DNA from: Candidatus Nanoarchaeia archaeon
GTDB lineage: Archaea > Nanobdellota > Nanobdellia > Woesearchaeales > JANQNE01
Length of the DNA: 64,000 bases
Direction of reading: 5' to 3'
Assembly (NCBI GenBank): GCA_028279725.1
Contig: JANQNE010000010.1
Coordinates: 150,012 to 214,011 of the forward strand
Shown here: piece by piece, positions 16,638 to 25,142 of the stretch
Position numbering within the stretch: the stretch's first letter is position 1
Layout of the letters: every line of letters begins with the position of its first letter
Translations under genes and position numbers: made by a program
The notes under the pieces: model-generated
What the model saw: the letters and a program-made list of their open reading frames with translations, nothing else
Databases searched by the model: none
Told to the model about the DNA's origin: nothing

Positions 16638-17792
16638 TTAATTTTTTATGAAACTGCCCAATTTTCTCAAAGCAATCTCAAAAACACCTTTTTTCTTCTC
16701 TATCTCTTTCAGCTTCTTCTCAAGATCGACTGAATGCCCCTTATATGCTCCTGTTTTAAGTCCAAGCTCAAACGCTTTTGCTTTCTTGATCAGTTCCGCA
16801 ATCTCCTTCTGAAGATCATTCTTTTCTTTCTCAACATCTGTGATTAGTTTCTCTACCTTCATCCTCTTATCAAAAAACTCTTTAAAGTGCTCAGTCGCCA
16901 CTTTTGATTTCTTAATATTCTCATCAACTTCCTTCCTTCCAAGAAGAACCTTATCCAAAACTTTCTTTTGGATATCTGCTATCTTCTTCTCATAGTTCTG
17001 GCTTTGGTCTATCAATGGCTGCATTATCTTTTCTTTGCTTGCCTCAACATCCTTCTTTATCTTATTGACATAATCCAGCATGTCTTTTATATGCGCATCC
17101 ATCTCCTTTGCTTTCTTGTTCTTCTCGTCGATCCCTCTCTCGATCTTCTTTCCATAATCTATTATCTTCTGCAGCTTTTCTCTTAGTATATTCTCACTCT
17201 CTTCAACATCCTTGGTCTTCAATGCCTCTTTCTCAAGCTCTTCCTTCTTCTTGTCTATCGTCAGTATTATCTTGTTATATTCAGCTTTCTTATTCTCAAC
17301 TTCCTTATGGATCTGATTTAGCTTCTCCTTGAAAGAGTTCTGGTCCTTAAGCATCTGCTTGTCTATATCTTTCTTGAAATTACTGTATCTTTCAAATTCT
17401 TCAAGTTCTGACTTGACGCTCACAAGATCAGCTTCCATCTCTTTCTTTAGTTTATCAAACTCTTCTCTTATTTTCTTAAAGCCCATACTTTCAGTATCGA
17501 TTGACAATAATATGCTCTCTGCCTTTCTGATTATGCTGTCTTTCTTTATCCTGAAATCCTTAGCCTTCTCTTCAATCTCTTTCTTTGTCAGCTCTCTCTT
17601 GACCATATAGGGTGTTGCAAACTTATACTCAATCGTAATGATGCCTTCTTCTTCTAGAAACTCAGCCCACTCCTGTATAACTTGAAGTCCGACACCCAAT
17701 CCCTTAGCTGCCTCTTTAAATGAAAGCTTCTTCTTTTCATTGATGATCAGCACCAATTTGTCTGCTCCTGTGGTAATAATTGATTCTGGCAT
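16638..17792 (-). CDS. Winged-helix plus long coiled-coil protein of the pilus locus (384 aa)
   Basis: Residues 1-70 look like a winged helix (KLSFKEAAKGLGVGLQVIQEWAEFLEEEGIITIEY), and residues 80-380 are almost all Lys/Glu-rich coiled coil. There is no signal peptide or membrane helix. It sits just before the ATPase gene (21-bp gap), a position where similar archaeal loci carry coiled-coil proteins, so it may bridge the pilus base and the cytoplasm, or regulate the locus. An SD GGAGG lies 14 nt before ATG 17792, unusually far, with an in-frame TAA in between. I do not recognise a named family. Confidence 0.65.
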   Translation of the reverse strand: MPESIITTGADKLVLIINEKKKLSFKEAAKGLGVGLQVIQEWAEFLEEEGIITIEYKFATPYMVKRELTKKEIEEKAKDFRIKKDSIIRKAESILLSIDTESMGFKKIREEFDKLKKEMEADLVSVKSELEEFERYSNFKKDIDKQMLKDQNSFKEKLNQIHKEVENKKAEYNKIILTIDKKKEELEKEALKTKDVEESENILREKLQKIIDYGKKIERGIDEKNKKAKEMDAHIKDMLDYVNKIKKDVEASKEKIMQPLIDQSQNYEKKIADIQKKVLDKVLLGRKEVDENIKKSKVATEHFKEFFDKRMKVEKLITDVEKEKNDLQKEIAELIKKAKAFELGLKTGAYKGHSVDLEKKLKEIEKKKGVFEIALRKLGSFIKN

Positions 17793-17831
17793 TTTATATT
17801 TTTAAACCTCCTTCATTTAAAAAGTTTATCC

Positions 17832-18791
17832 TCAAGTAGTGATGTTCTCTACTTCATAAACCTCCAGATGGGTCATGCTCCCGTTGCTTAAGTTATCCAA
17901 CCCAAACCAGCTCTGCATCCCCTGAATTTTATAATGAATTGGATCACTGCTATTATCAAAATAAGTATAGTCAACTACACTTTTATTCTTGGCTGAAAAT
18001 CCTTGGTCGACCAGTTTTTGCACATCTACAAGGCTTTCAATCCCGTTTTCATCACTTTCATCCATTCTTCCTTCCATCCTTTTCAAAAAGCTAGGTGCAT
18101 CTGACCAGGCGATATAATATGATCCGTTATTATGCGTCTTTAGCTTATCAACATTATTATTGCTCTGATTTACAAAAAAGCTGACATTCTTCTTTCTTAT
18201 AGCATTCAATACCAGCCCATTAGTTTCGATCCTATATATCGGATCTTCAAAGTTCAATATACTCACCTTAGTTTCTATCTCCATGTCTTTTGTCCAAAAA
18301 GCAGTGCTCTTTAGATCTCCGATACCAAGTGTAAAACTTAACTTCACTCCAAGATTCCATGGATCATCCTGCCATATCTCAACACTCTTGTTGTTGAAAT
18401 AAAGTTCAATATCTACCTTAGCAGCTTCATCTTTAACTTTACTCTCCCAGTCAAGGAATGTATTGTTCCTTATCAGGGCAAGCTCATCTCCATCGACAGT
18501 TCCGTTAAAAAACACCTCATTAAATTTCTGACTTACATTATCTATGTAACTCTGGTTGATTGTTATAGACTCGATCAAAGCAAGTACAGACCTGAAACTT
18601 GAGATGTACACACCTCTCTCAATATCCACTTTTATATCATCGATAAAATTATCTATGCTGCTAACCCTCGTCTCTATCACCAATGCTCTGTTTCTCATCC
18701 TATATTCATGATAGACAAAAAATGAAAAAAGGAAGACTGCCATCATCATAAGTGCAGTTACAGTGAAAAATACTGCTTTCTTCTTCACCAT
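17832..18791 (-). CDS. Pilin-like secreted protein with N-terminal membrane helix (319 aa)
   Basis: The start is ATG 18791, which overlaps the stop of the vWA gene (ATGGTGA) and has SD GAGGTGA 4 nt upstream; a start further up (18821) would lie inside the vWA gene. Residues 1-28 (MVKKKAVFFTVTALMMMAVFLF...) form a basic start and a hydrophobic helix, similar to the vWA protein just upstream but without the classic QxxxE pilin signature. The ectodomain (~290 residues) is rich in Asn sequons. It is probably a minor pilin or assembly factor acting with the vWA protein. No named domain is recognised. Confidence 0.65.
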   Translation of the reverse strand: MVKKKAVFFTVTALMMMAVFLFSFFVYHEYRMRNRALVIETRVSSIDNFIDDIKVDIERGVYISSFRSVLALIESITINQSYIDNVSQKFNEVFFNGTVDGDELALIRNNTFLDWESKVKDEAAKVDIELYFNNKSVEIWQDDPWNLGVKLSFTLGIGDLKSTAFWTKDMEIETKVSILNFEDPIYRIETNGLVLNAIRKKNVSFFVNQSNNNVDKLKTHNNGSYYIAWSDAPSFLKRMEGRMDESDENGIESLVDVQKLVDQGFSAKNKSVVDYTYFDNSSDPIHYKIQGMQSWFGLDNLSNGSMTHLEVYEVENITT

Positions 18792-21415
18792 ACCCTCACC
18801 TCTGCGACTGAAGGCCCCCACATTGAAGGCACCTCTGGAACTAAAAAACTCCCTATATACATGTCAAGCTCATTAACATTAACATCACTCATATTATCAT
18901 TATCAAAATCAAGATGATTGAAAAGCTGAAGAGCAGCTGTATCGATAGTATCGTTAACATCATAATATATGCTGGTATTTGTAAAATTACAGTTTTTGCT
19001 TCCACTGTAATCAGAAGGAACAGCAATATTCTCATAACTGCCGTCATCAAAACCAACATACCAGTCACAGCCATCAGCATTTGCAAGCACACTAGTATAT
19101 GCAACATTCGCCTTTATCGTGCCCCTATATACCAGCAAGCTGTTATTTTCAGAGCATCCTGTATTGTTATGTGGGTTATCCCCTGTTTTTATAGTAAAAT
19201 TGTTCATAGCTCCAGACACCATAAGGTTAGGAGGTATCTGCACGATAAAAGGATCCCCTAATTGACTATAGTCAGAACCATACTTGCTCAGGTTCCAAAC
19301 TACATTTCCGTTTGCTGTAACAACATCAGTCCAGTATTGTGATGAATAAGATGTTAATTTCACATCTGTGGCAGTTATATCCTCATAAAGATATACTTGA
19401 GGGCTACAGTTCTTAAATACATCGCTCGCTATATTGATTGATATCTCTCCAAATTTAGGAGGATCCACTAAAGGTATAAAATCAAACTCAATACTTGAAT
19501 TTGGAAATAATCGGGTATAATCCAAAGAGCCGCTTAAGTTTACCATTTGAGCTGAATAATTTGCCTTTAGCCCTATCTGGCCCCCTATGTATTCATATAT
19601 ATCTGCCAATTGGCTGACATTTGTTGCATTATAATACATTGAATCATTGCATGCGATCAATTTCATAGCATCATGATTTACATTCATCCCAAATCCTACT
19701 GAATATACATCTATTCCCAGGCCGCATGCATTCTGTCCTGCTTCTGATGAATTGACACTTCCAGATCCTGATCCAGTATAATCATTATAATTATCGCAGT
19801 AATAGTTCTCTTCTCCATCACTCATCACAACAATAGATCTGAGATTTGAGCTAGAAGCAAGCTGATCTTTAGCTCTATTCACACCGCAGCATATGCATGT
19901 TCCACCGCCAGCAGAATAACTGTCTATCCTGTTGTCTAATGTAGGTTCATCAGTAGTCAGGTCTAAGAAACTCTGAACATCATCTGAATAACTATTTAAC
20001 CCGATCTGGTGTCCTGTATTATTCAGGACAATATTCACAAAAGTCTTACTGGCATTTTTTGCAATATCCATCTTGGTCTGGCAGTCTAGTTCATGTCCGA
20101 ACGGAAACCAGCAGAATCCACCGCAAGCATTTCCGCTGCAGTCTCCTGGATCAGCAACAGTACAGCTCTTGCTTCCTCCGATAAAACACCAGTAATTACA
20201 CTGATAAGGTATATCATATACTGCACACTCATCCATACTTCCAGAAACATCAGTCGATAATATAACATCAGCAGGCATTCCAGTTGCATTAGTTGCCATC
20301 TGCGTTACATTCACTATTCCCATCCTTATCGGAATAGTTCCAGAAGGTATAGATAGGTTTGTCCTCTCTCTATATACATACTGAGTTCCATTACTTCCGC
20401 TTACATTCACAACAGTTTCGTTTCCGATAACTAAAAAAGTTGTATAATTATTATAGATGGTCATATTCAATCTCCATGCAGTAAGATTTCCAGGTATATC
20501 TATCGAAGAATAAAGATTGATCAATCCTTCAATTCCAGGGAACCAGTATTTTTCTGTTCCAGTTATCTCGCTGCTGCTTGTCATCTCTCCTGTAGTATAC
20601 TTAACCTTTACATATCCTCCACCTACAAAATCATCGCTTATATCCCCATCTGTAAATCTTATATCAAATTCATTTATCGTTCCATTAAGAATAGAGCTAT
20701 TGCATGAAGTTACATCCCATTTGTCTGCACTAAGATTTCCTCCATTAGGGTTGAATGTTCCTAAACACTGGTTACCATTGATATAAAACTCAAAATCATC
20801 TCCTGCATCCAGCTCCAATATGATCTCTGTAACATTAGCATCTCCAGGAATATCGCTGATAAACTTGCTCAAATTTCCCTGGCCGACAAAGCCGCCAAAA
20901 TAAGCATAGCTTTCTGTTTTCTTCTTCTGTATGCTCAATAAGTATGTTTGTGCAACTGTTCCCTCAATAGGCTTGCTTTTCTCAACACCAGATATTATCT
21001 TAGATGATTTAGCCAGAATGTCTTTTTTAGTAACATTCCTCTCATATATTGAATCTCCGCTTACAACTACCTCATAACCATAGTTTAATGGTATTATCCC
21101 TTCTGTCAGATTTCTAGTAAAGTTAAGCGCAAGATCTGTATTTCCTTCAGCCCAGAACTCTCCGATCTGATCCAGGACAGAATAGTTCATATGTGTTATG
21201 TTGCTGTTATTTATCAGCTCTTGAACATAGCTATTGTTCACCTCTCCAATCTTCAATTCAGCTAATACATTTATCATATCTGTTGCTATATAATCAAGAT
21301 TTACTCTTGGCTGAACATTGACATAAAAGGTTGTTATCACTATCAAAGTCCCGAGTAATATTGCAACAGCAAGCATTGCATCAATCGTAAAAAACAGGCC
21401 TTTTTTCCTCACCAT
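18785..21415 (-). CDS. Pilus-locus von Willebrand factor A protein with Cys-rich insertion (876 aa)
   Basis: Residues 1-32 are a pilin-like basic start and helix (MVRKKGLFFTIDAMLAVAIL). After ~340 residues of beta-rich, sequon-rich sequence comes a vWA domain whose MIDAS motif DVSGS is near residue 389; the usual Thr site appears as GGGTCICCG. Directly after the MIDAS loop is an insertion with about ten Cys (QCNYWC, SCTVADPGDC, ACGGFC). The conserved NSYSDDVQSFLDLT and SIVVMSDGEENYYCD fit vWA folds. vWA proteins at pilus tips bind host or surface ligands through a metal ion. The context (pilin genes on both sides, platform and ATPase downstream) suggests a tip adhesin. SD GGTG lies 8 nt before ATG 21415. 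Confidence 0.82.
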   Translation of the reverse strand: MVRKKGLFFTIDAMLAVAILLGTLIVITTFYVNVQPRVNLDYIATDMINVLAELKIGEVNNSYVQELINNSNITHMNYSVLDQIGEFWAEGNTDLALNFTRNLTEGIIPLNYGYEVVVSGDSIYERNVTKKDILAKSSKIISGVEKSKPIEGTVAQTYLLSIQKKKTESYAYFGGFVGQGNLSKFISDIPGDANVTEIILELDAGDDFEFYINGNQCLGTFNPNGGNLSADKWDVTSCNSSILNGTINEFDIRFTDGDISDDFVGGGYVKVKYTTGEMTSSSEITGTEKYWFPGIEGLINLYSSIDIPGNLTAWRLNMTIYNNYTTFLVIGNETVVNVSGSNGTQYVYRERTNLSIPSGTIPIRMGIVNVTQMATNATGMPADVILSTDVSGSMDECAVYDIPYQCNYWCFIGGSKSCTVADPGDCSGNACGGFCWFPFGHELDCQTKMDIAKNASKTFVNIVLNNTGHQIGLNSYSDDVQSFLDLTTDEPTLDNRIDSYSAGGGTCICCGVNRAKDQLASSSNLRSIVVMSDGEENYYCDNYNDYTGSGSGSVNSSEAGQNACGLGIDVYSVGFGMNVNHDAMKLIACNDSMYYNATNVSQLADIYEYIGGQIGLKANYSAQMVNLSGSLDYTRLFPNSSIEFDFIPLVDPPKFGEISINIASDVFKNCSPQVYLYEDITATDVKLTSYSSQYWTDVVTANGNVVWNLSKYGSDYSQLGDPFIVQIPPNLMVSGAMNNFTIKTGDNPHNNTGCSENNSLLVYRGTIKANVAYTSVLANADGCDWYVGFDDGSYENIAVPSDYSGSKNCNFTNTSIYYDVNDTIDTAALQLFNHLDFDNDNMSDVNVNELDMYIGSFLVPEVPSMWGPSVAEVRVW

Positions 21416-21897
21416 AGTTTTAACACCATCCTGGTTATGCTTGAATTGTAGATAGCAACTCTGCTTATCTGGACTACTCTAATTGAGCTATTCACTTCTG
21501 CACCTATACCATCACTTCCATTTATCGGGATCACATTGCCTTCTTTATCTTTAAGCTGAAAATAATAGTTAAATCTACTGTCAAAGATGCTGCTCCTGAC
21601 ATTTGGGTAATTCATATTTGCAAATCTGTTCAGTTTAGTCTGATTAAGCCTGTAATTTCCATCAGTTAGTCCTATTTTCTTAACATCAGTTTCATTCCAG
21701 TCGATAGGGTATCCTTCAGATATCAGGGAATTACTTATGGTCTTTGAATCCAATACCATTTCATTTATCTCATTTTCACTTTCACTAGATAGGTTGTTTA
21801 CAAATTCAAAATAGATTGTGATTGCTATCAGGAAGAGAAGTATAGCTACCGTAAAGTCTGCATACCATATCTGTCCTCTTTTTTCTTTAGCTAAGAT
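21409..21897 (-). CDS. Pilin-like protein, apparent AUC start (about 162 aa)
   Basis: The first ATG in this frame (21759) falls after a segment that is clearly a pilin N-terminus: LAKEKRGQIWYADFTVAIL followed by a hydrophobic helix to about residue 36. Between that segment and an in-frame TGA at 21919-21921 there is no ATG, GTG or TTG. A strong SD GGAGGA (minus strand, 21905-21910) lies 7 nt before an ATC codon at 21897, which I take as the likely start. The 3' end overlaps the vWA gene by 7 bp and the 5' end overlaps the preceding pilin gene. It is probably a minor pilin. A base error hiding an ATG is the main alternative. Confidence 0.65.
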   Translation of the reverse strand: MLAKEKRGQIWYADFTVAILLFLIAITIYFEFVNNLSSESENEINEMVLDSKTISNSLISEGYPIDWNETDVKKIGLTDGNYRLNQTKLNRFANMNYPNVRSSIFDSRFNYYFQLKDKEGNVIPINGSDGIGAEVNSSIRVVQISRVAIYNSSITRMVLKLW

Positions 21898-22279
21898 ATA
21901 TGACTCCTCCTGTCTTATTCACTATATTCAATCCTTTTTTCAGAGTTCCATTTACTGTAGGAATACTGACCATCTGCTGATGATTTTCAGAAGTTGCAAG
22001 TATATGTTCTCCTGTGATGTTTATTGAGTAATTATATTTTAGATCAAGCTCATCAGGCATCACAAACTCCCTGTAGTACCCGTCTTCAACTTTAGATGCT
22101 ATCAATATCTCGTTCCTTGCCATATAGACAACATCTTTCAGTAATACATGTTCTTCTTCACTCCTCAGCTCATCCATCTTATCCCTTGTTACTGCAGCAT
22201 ACATGATAAACACAGTAAACGCTATCACTATCAGTATTAAGAACTCTACAGCAACTTGACCTCTTTTTCCCCAGTTCAT
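21887..22279 (-). CDS. Class III signal peptide minor pilin (130 aa)
   Basis: The N-terminus MNWGKRGQVAVEFLILIVIAF is a class III pilin signal (cleavage before QVAVEF) followed by the core helix. The remaining ~95 residues form a small head with several sequons. No SD is visible before ATG 22279 (ATTTAAAATG), so it may depend on translation of the preceding pilin gene 14 bp upstream. It lies in the run of four short pilin-like genes that head the pilus locus. Confidence 0.78.
   Translation of the reverse strand: MNWGKRGQVAVEFLILIVIAFTVFIMYAAVTRDKMDELRSEEEHVLLKDVVYMARNEILIASKVEDGYYREFVMPDELDLKYNYSINITGEHILATSENHQQMVSIPTVNGTLKKGLNIVNKTGGVIYLS
21905..21910 (-). promoter_or_regulatory. Shine-Dalgarno GGAGGA before the apparent AUC start
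   Basis: GGAGGA is read on the minus strand inside the end of the upstream pilin gene. Its spacing of 7 nt to the ATC at 21897 is ideal; no canonical start codon lies at a useful distance in any frame that continues. Confidence 0.5.
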
Positions 22280-22293
22280 TTTAAATTAATAAA

Positions 22294-22707
22294 TTAATTA
22301 CTGTCTATCTGTATGTAACTTCCTTTTGATTCTACTACAATATATTTTATTCCTGAGCTTGAGCTTATACTCCCGTTGATCTGCACAGGAGACATCCTCA
22401 CAACTTCATCAACTCCTTGTCTTGTCCTCATAAAAAAAACAAGCTCTCTGCCGCCCATGATTGATATGTTCTCTATCTGCTGCGGAACATATACCTTTAC
22501 TGTGGTCTTTGAAGACTCCCCTAGATAATACATAGACTCTGCAGCATCCAGCACTTTCCTGGCGATCTGATCTGCCTGATTTCCTCTTATCTGTTCATTT
22601 GTCCCCTCATATTGCGAATGATAAAGCAGTATCAGCGGGATAATTATCGCAGTGATAAACACAACGATTGTGATGTACTCCATCCCTACTTGCCCTTTGA
22701 TATTCAT
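22294..22707 (-). CDS. Class III signal peptide minor pilin (137 aa)
   Basis: The start is ATG 22707, coupled by an ATGA overlap to the stop of the winged-helix gene and preceded by the SD GGTGAT six bases upstream; a start at 22722 would lie inside that gene. MNIKGQVGMEYITIVVF is the pilin signal (QVGMEY), with a core helix to residue ~33. The rest is a small domain with one clear strand-rich region (VKVYVPQQIENISIMGG). Probable minor pilin that primes or caps the pilus. Confidence 0.78.
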   Translation of the reverse strand: MNIKGQVGMEYITIVVFITAIIIPLILLYHSQYEGTNEQIRGNQADQIARKVLDAAESMYYLGESSKTTVKVYVPQQIENISIMGGRELVFFMRTRQGVDEVVRMSPVQINGSISSSSGIKYIVVESKGSYIQIDSN

Positions 22708-22904
22708 CTCTTTATCACCCAAAGATTCATATTCCCTACCCTAAAACCATGAACTTTGCCTTTTATCTGCAGCCTTAAGCAATGGTTCTGGATGCTATGC
22801 CATGCTCTGCCTATTTTCAGTCCGATCTCTCTTGTAGACATAGGATTCTCAGCTTTCTTTAAAACCTCAAGAATTCTCTTTTCAATAGCCTCTCCTCTAC
22901 CCAT
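22704..22904 (-). CDS. Small winged-helix regulator of the pilus locus (66 aa)
   Basis: The protein from ATG 22904 is a single winged helix: RILEVLKKAENPMSTREIGLKIGRAWHSIQNHCLRLQIKGKV then the wing HGFRVGNMNLWVIKR. An upstream ATG (22964) adds 20 residues but lies upstream of TATA-like boxes at 22927-22944 that predict transcription near 22904-22916. The gene is first in the pilus operon and overlaps the next pilin by ATGA. An inverted repeat with 9-bp arms lies directly upstream and could be its own operator. Autoregulation of the pilus operon is an inference. Confidence 0.72.
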   Translation of the reverse strand: MGRGEAIEKRILEVLKKAENPMSTREIGLKIGRAWHSIQNHCLRLQIKGKVHGFRVGNMNLWVIKR

Positions 22905-22926
22905 TATACCCACTGATCTTTTGTTT

Positions 22927-23020
22927 TTATTTAAACATTTATAACCACCCCTAAGTGCGAACATTCATACCAACATAAGTATCAATAAAAGTACCATAAT
23001 TAGTACCAACATTCGCACTT
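22927..23020 (-). promoter_or_regulatory. Promoter and candidate operator of the pilus operon
   Basis: TATA-like TTATAAAT (22937-22944) and TTTAAATAA (22927-22935) precede the winged-helix gene. Just upstream, AAGTGCGAA (22953-22961) and TTCGCACTT (23012-23020) are perfect 9-bp inverted arms, 50 bp apart. Between them the 9-mer TACCAACAT occurs twice as a direct repeat (22969-22977, 23004-23012). This is a likely binding region for the adjacent winged-helix protein. Confidence 0.5.
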
Positions 23021-23062
23021 TTAGAACAACCCATAAAAAATCCATAAAAATCAAGAATTAGC

Positions 23063-23500
23063 TTACTCTTCAACAATCTTCAACAAAACATTCCCTTTCT
23101 TATTATGCTCTAACCCACTGTCCCTATTCACATAATTGATAAAAACATCCCTTTCAACCCTTTCTTCATCACTAAGATCGCAAGGGATCTTATACAGTCC
23201 ATCTTGATTGTTCTTCAGCACAGTTGGTCCGATAGAACTCTCTTCACATCCTTCAACAGTTATATTGATATCAGACATCCTGTAGCCCATGCTGTTTATT
23301 ATCGCTATCTCAATATTTCCTTCTAGATAAGAAAATCCTACACACCCTATCCCTGAAGGAAAAGTGCATTTCTCAGGCAGATTCTCCTCTGGACTCAGCA
23401 CTCCAAAATAAGCTACAGCTGTTATTGCACCAAGAACAACCAATATAGCCCATCCATAAGTCATCAAGAATTCCATTGCAGCCTGGCTCTTTTTGTACAT
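23063..23500 (-). CDS. Class III signal peptide pilin (pilin C)
   Basis: A 145-residue pilin starting MYKKSQAAMEFLMTYGW with the same core helix as the two pilins at 11.8-12.9 kb, then EKCTFPSGIGC (a probable disulfide) and a divergent head. No SD precedes ATG 23500; a TATA-like TTTTTATACT (23523-23532) lies ~27 bp upstream, so the mRNA is probably leaderless. It lies at the far end of the pilus locus from its two paralogs. The shared helix with different heads suggests gene duplication and either alternative or mixed pilins. Confidence 0.85.
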   Translation of the reverse strand: MYKKSQAAMEFLMTYGWAILVVLGAITAVAYFGVLSPEENLPEKCTFPSGIGCVGFSYLEGNIEIAIINSMGYRMSDINITVEGCEESSIGPTVLKNNQDGLYKIPCDLSDEERVERDVFINYVNRDSGLEHNKKGNVLLKIVEE

Positions 23501-23548
23501 AAAAGAAGAAAAATAAAAAACTAGTATAAAAACTTACCTACTAGTACT

Positions 23549-23593
23549 TTAGAAATCTCTGATTTCTAATGCCTAAAAATCTCTGATTTTTAG
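23549..23593. repeat. Two tandem 19-bp palindromes at the end of ahcY
   Basis: TTAGAAATC/GATTTCTAA (23549-23557, 23561-23569) and CTAAAAATC/GATTTTTAG (23573-23581, 23585-23593) are perfect 9-bp hairpins, both with loop TCT. Their cores differ at two positions and lie 24 bp apart; the second contains the ahcY stop codon. A terminator or RNA-stabilising role is likely. Confidence 0.5.
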
Positions 23594-25008
23594 TATCTGT
23601 AATGCTCAGCCTTATACGGACCTTCTACCTTAACACCTATATAATCTGCCTGCTCAGGAGATAATTTAGTAAGCTTTGCCCCCAATTGATCAAGATGCAG
23701 CCTTGCAACCTCCTCATCCAGTTCCTTAGAAAGCATATACACTCCAACTTTCCTGTCAGGATTCTTAGCGATATCTATCTGAGCTATAGTCTGGTTTGTA
23801 AAAGAGTTGCTCATTACAAAGCTTGGATGACCCGTAGCACACCCAAGATTGATTAGCCTTCCTTCAGCAAGAACATAGATACTATGTCCATCTTCAAAAG
23901 TATATCTGTGCACAGGACACTCAGATCCTTTTATCTCTTCCTTAACAATTCCAGGCCAGCTCTCAAGTGCTGCCATCTGTATCTCATTGTCAAAATGCCC
24001 TATATTACACACGATAGCCTGATCCTTCATCTTGCTCATGTGCTCAGCTGTTATTATATCCTTATTCCCTGTTGTCGTAACAAATATGTCTGCAACAGGC
24101 AGAGCATCTTCGACAGTTGTAACTTTCAGCCCAGCCATACACGCCTGCAAAGCACATATCGGATCTATCTCTGACACCATAACTTGCGCTTTTTCATTAG
24201 CCATTGCTTCAGCACTTCCTTTGCCAACATCACCATATCCACAGATCATCACAGTCTTTCCCGATATCAGGACATCCATTGCTCTCTTTATTCCATCAGG
24301 TAGAGAATGCCTGCATCCATATATATTATCAAACTTAGATTTAGTAACTGAATCATTAACATTTATTGCAGGAAACAAAAGCTCTCCTTTTTCTTCCATC
24401 TGTATCAATCTATGAACACCAGTTGTTGTCTCCTCACTGACACCCTTAACCTTTTCAGCAACATTATGCCAATGTTTAGAGTCCTCAGCCAACACTTTCT
24501 TCAAAACATCATTAATAACCTTAAGTTCAGCATTATCTGTAGGCTCATCAAGTATGCTTGCATCATCTTCAGCTACATACCCCCTATGTATCAGCAAAGT
24601 TGCATCTCCACCATCATCAACTATCTGATCAGGACCACTTCCATCAGGCCATGTCAACGCTTTCAGAGTACAGTCCCAATAATCCTCTAAACTTTCTCCT
24701 TTCCATGCAAATACAGGCACTCCTGCTTTAGCGATAGCAGCTGCAGCATGATCTTGTGTTGAAAATATATTGCATGAACACCATCTGACATCTGCACCCA
24801 GCTCAACCAAAGTCTCGATAAGTACAGCAGTCTGTATTGTCATATGCAGCGAACCCATAACTTTGATCCCTTTAAGAGGTTTTTCTGGACCATACTTTTT
24901 CCTTGTAGCCATCAGTCCAGGCATCTCTTTTTCAGCAATCTCTATCTCTTTTCTTCCAAATTCAGCTAATTCAATGTCTTTTATCTTATAATCTTGATTT
25001 TCACTCAT
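23590..25008 (-). CDS. ahcY: Adenosylhomocysteinase
   Basis: A 472-residue enzyme of the S-adenosylhomocysteine hydrolase family, which reversibly splits SAH into adenosine and homocysteine in the cytosol using bound NAD. Visible marks are the N-terminal [34 protein letters not shown], the NAD-binding [22 protein letters not shown], and the conserved end PYKAEHYRY. Start 25008 is chosen over 25017 because SD AGGTGG lies 5 nt before it. Removing SAH keeps the many methyltransferases working, including two tRNA methyltransferases in this window. A kinase able to remove the adenosine is encoded close by. Confidence 0.96.
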   Translation of the reverse strand: MSENQDYKIKDIELAEFGRKEIEIAEKEMPGLMATRKKYGPEKPLKGIKVMGSLHMTIQTAVLIETLVELGADVRWCSCNIFSTQDHAAAAIAKAGVPVFAWKGESLEDYWDCTLKALTWPDGSGPDQIVDDGGDATLLIHRGYVAEDDASILDEPTDNAELKVINDVLKKVLAEDSKHWHNVAEKVKGVSEETTTGVHRLIQMEEKGELLFPAINVNDSVTKSKFDNIYGCRHSLPDGIKRAMDVLISGKTVMICGYGDVGKGSAEAMANEKAQVMVSEIDPICALQACMAGLKVTTVEDALPVADIFVTTTGNKDIITAEHMSKMKDQAIVCNIGHFDNEIQMAALESWPGIVKEEIKGSECPVHRYTFEDGHSIYVLAEGRLINLGCATGHPSFVMSNSFTNQTIAQIDIAKNPDRKVGVYMLSKELDEEVARLHLDQLGAKLTKLSPEQADYIGVKVEGPYKAEHYRY

Positions 25009-25038
25009 AAATACCACCTGATTCTACTAACTTGATCA

Positions 25039-25142
25039 TTTTTATATATTTTTCCCAATAAAAACATAATTTTGTCCAATAAAATATTAAAAAATTGGAC
25101 AAAATACGATATATTTATATATTAGTTGGACATTACATTTTT
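25039..25142. promoter_or_regulatory. Divergent ahcY/Lrp control region with palindromic operator
   Basis: ATTTTGTCCAAT (25069-25080) and ATTGGACAAAAT (25094-25105) form a perfect 12-bp inverted repeat with a 13-bp A/T spacer; a third half-site TTGGACATT lies at 25126-25134. A plus-strand TATA (ATATTTATATATT, 25111-25123) lies 26 bp before the Lrp ATG, giving a leaderless mRNA. A minus-strand TATA (AAAATATATAAAAAT, ~25039-25053) serves ahcY. The layout fits an Lrp-type regulator controlling its own gene and ahcY. Confidence 0.6.

Noticed and set aside
18785..18821. Longer start for the pilin-like gene at 18821
   Set aside because: It lies inside the vWA coding region and has no SD; ATG 18791 has GAGGTGA and the typical stop/start overlap.
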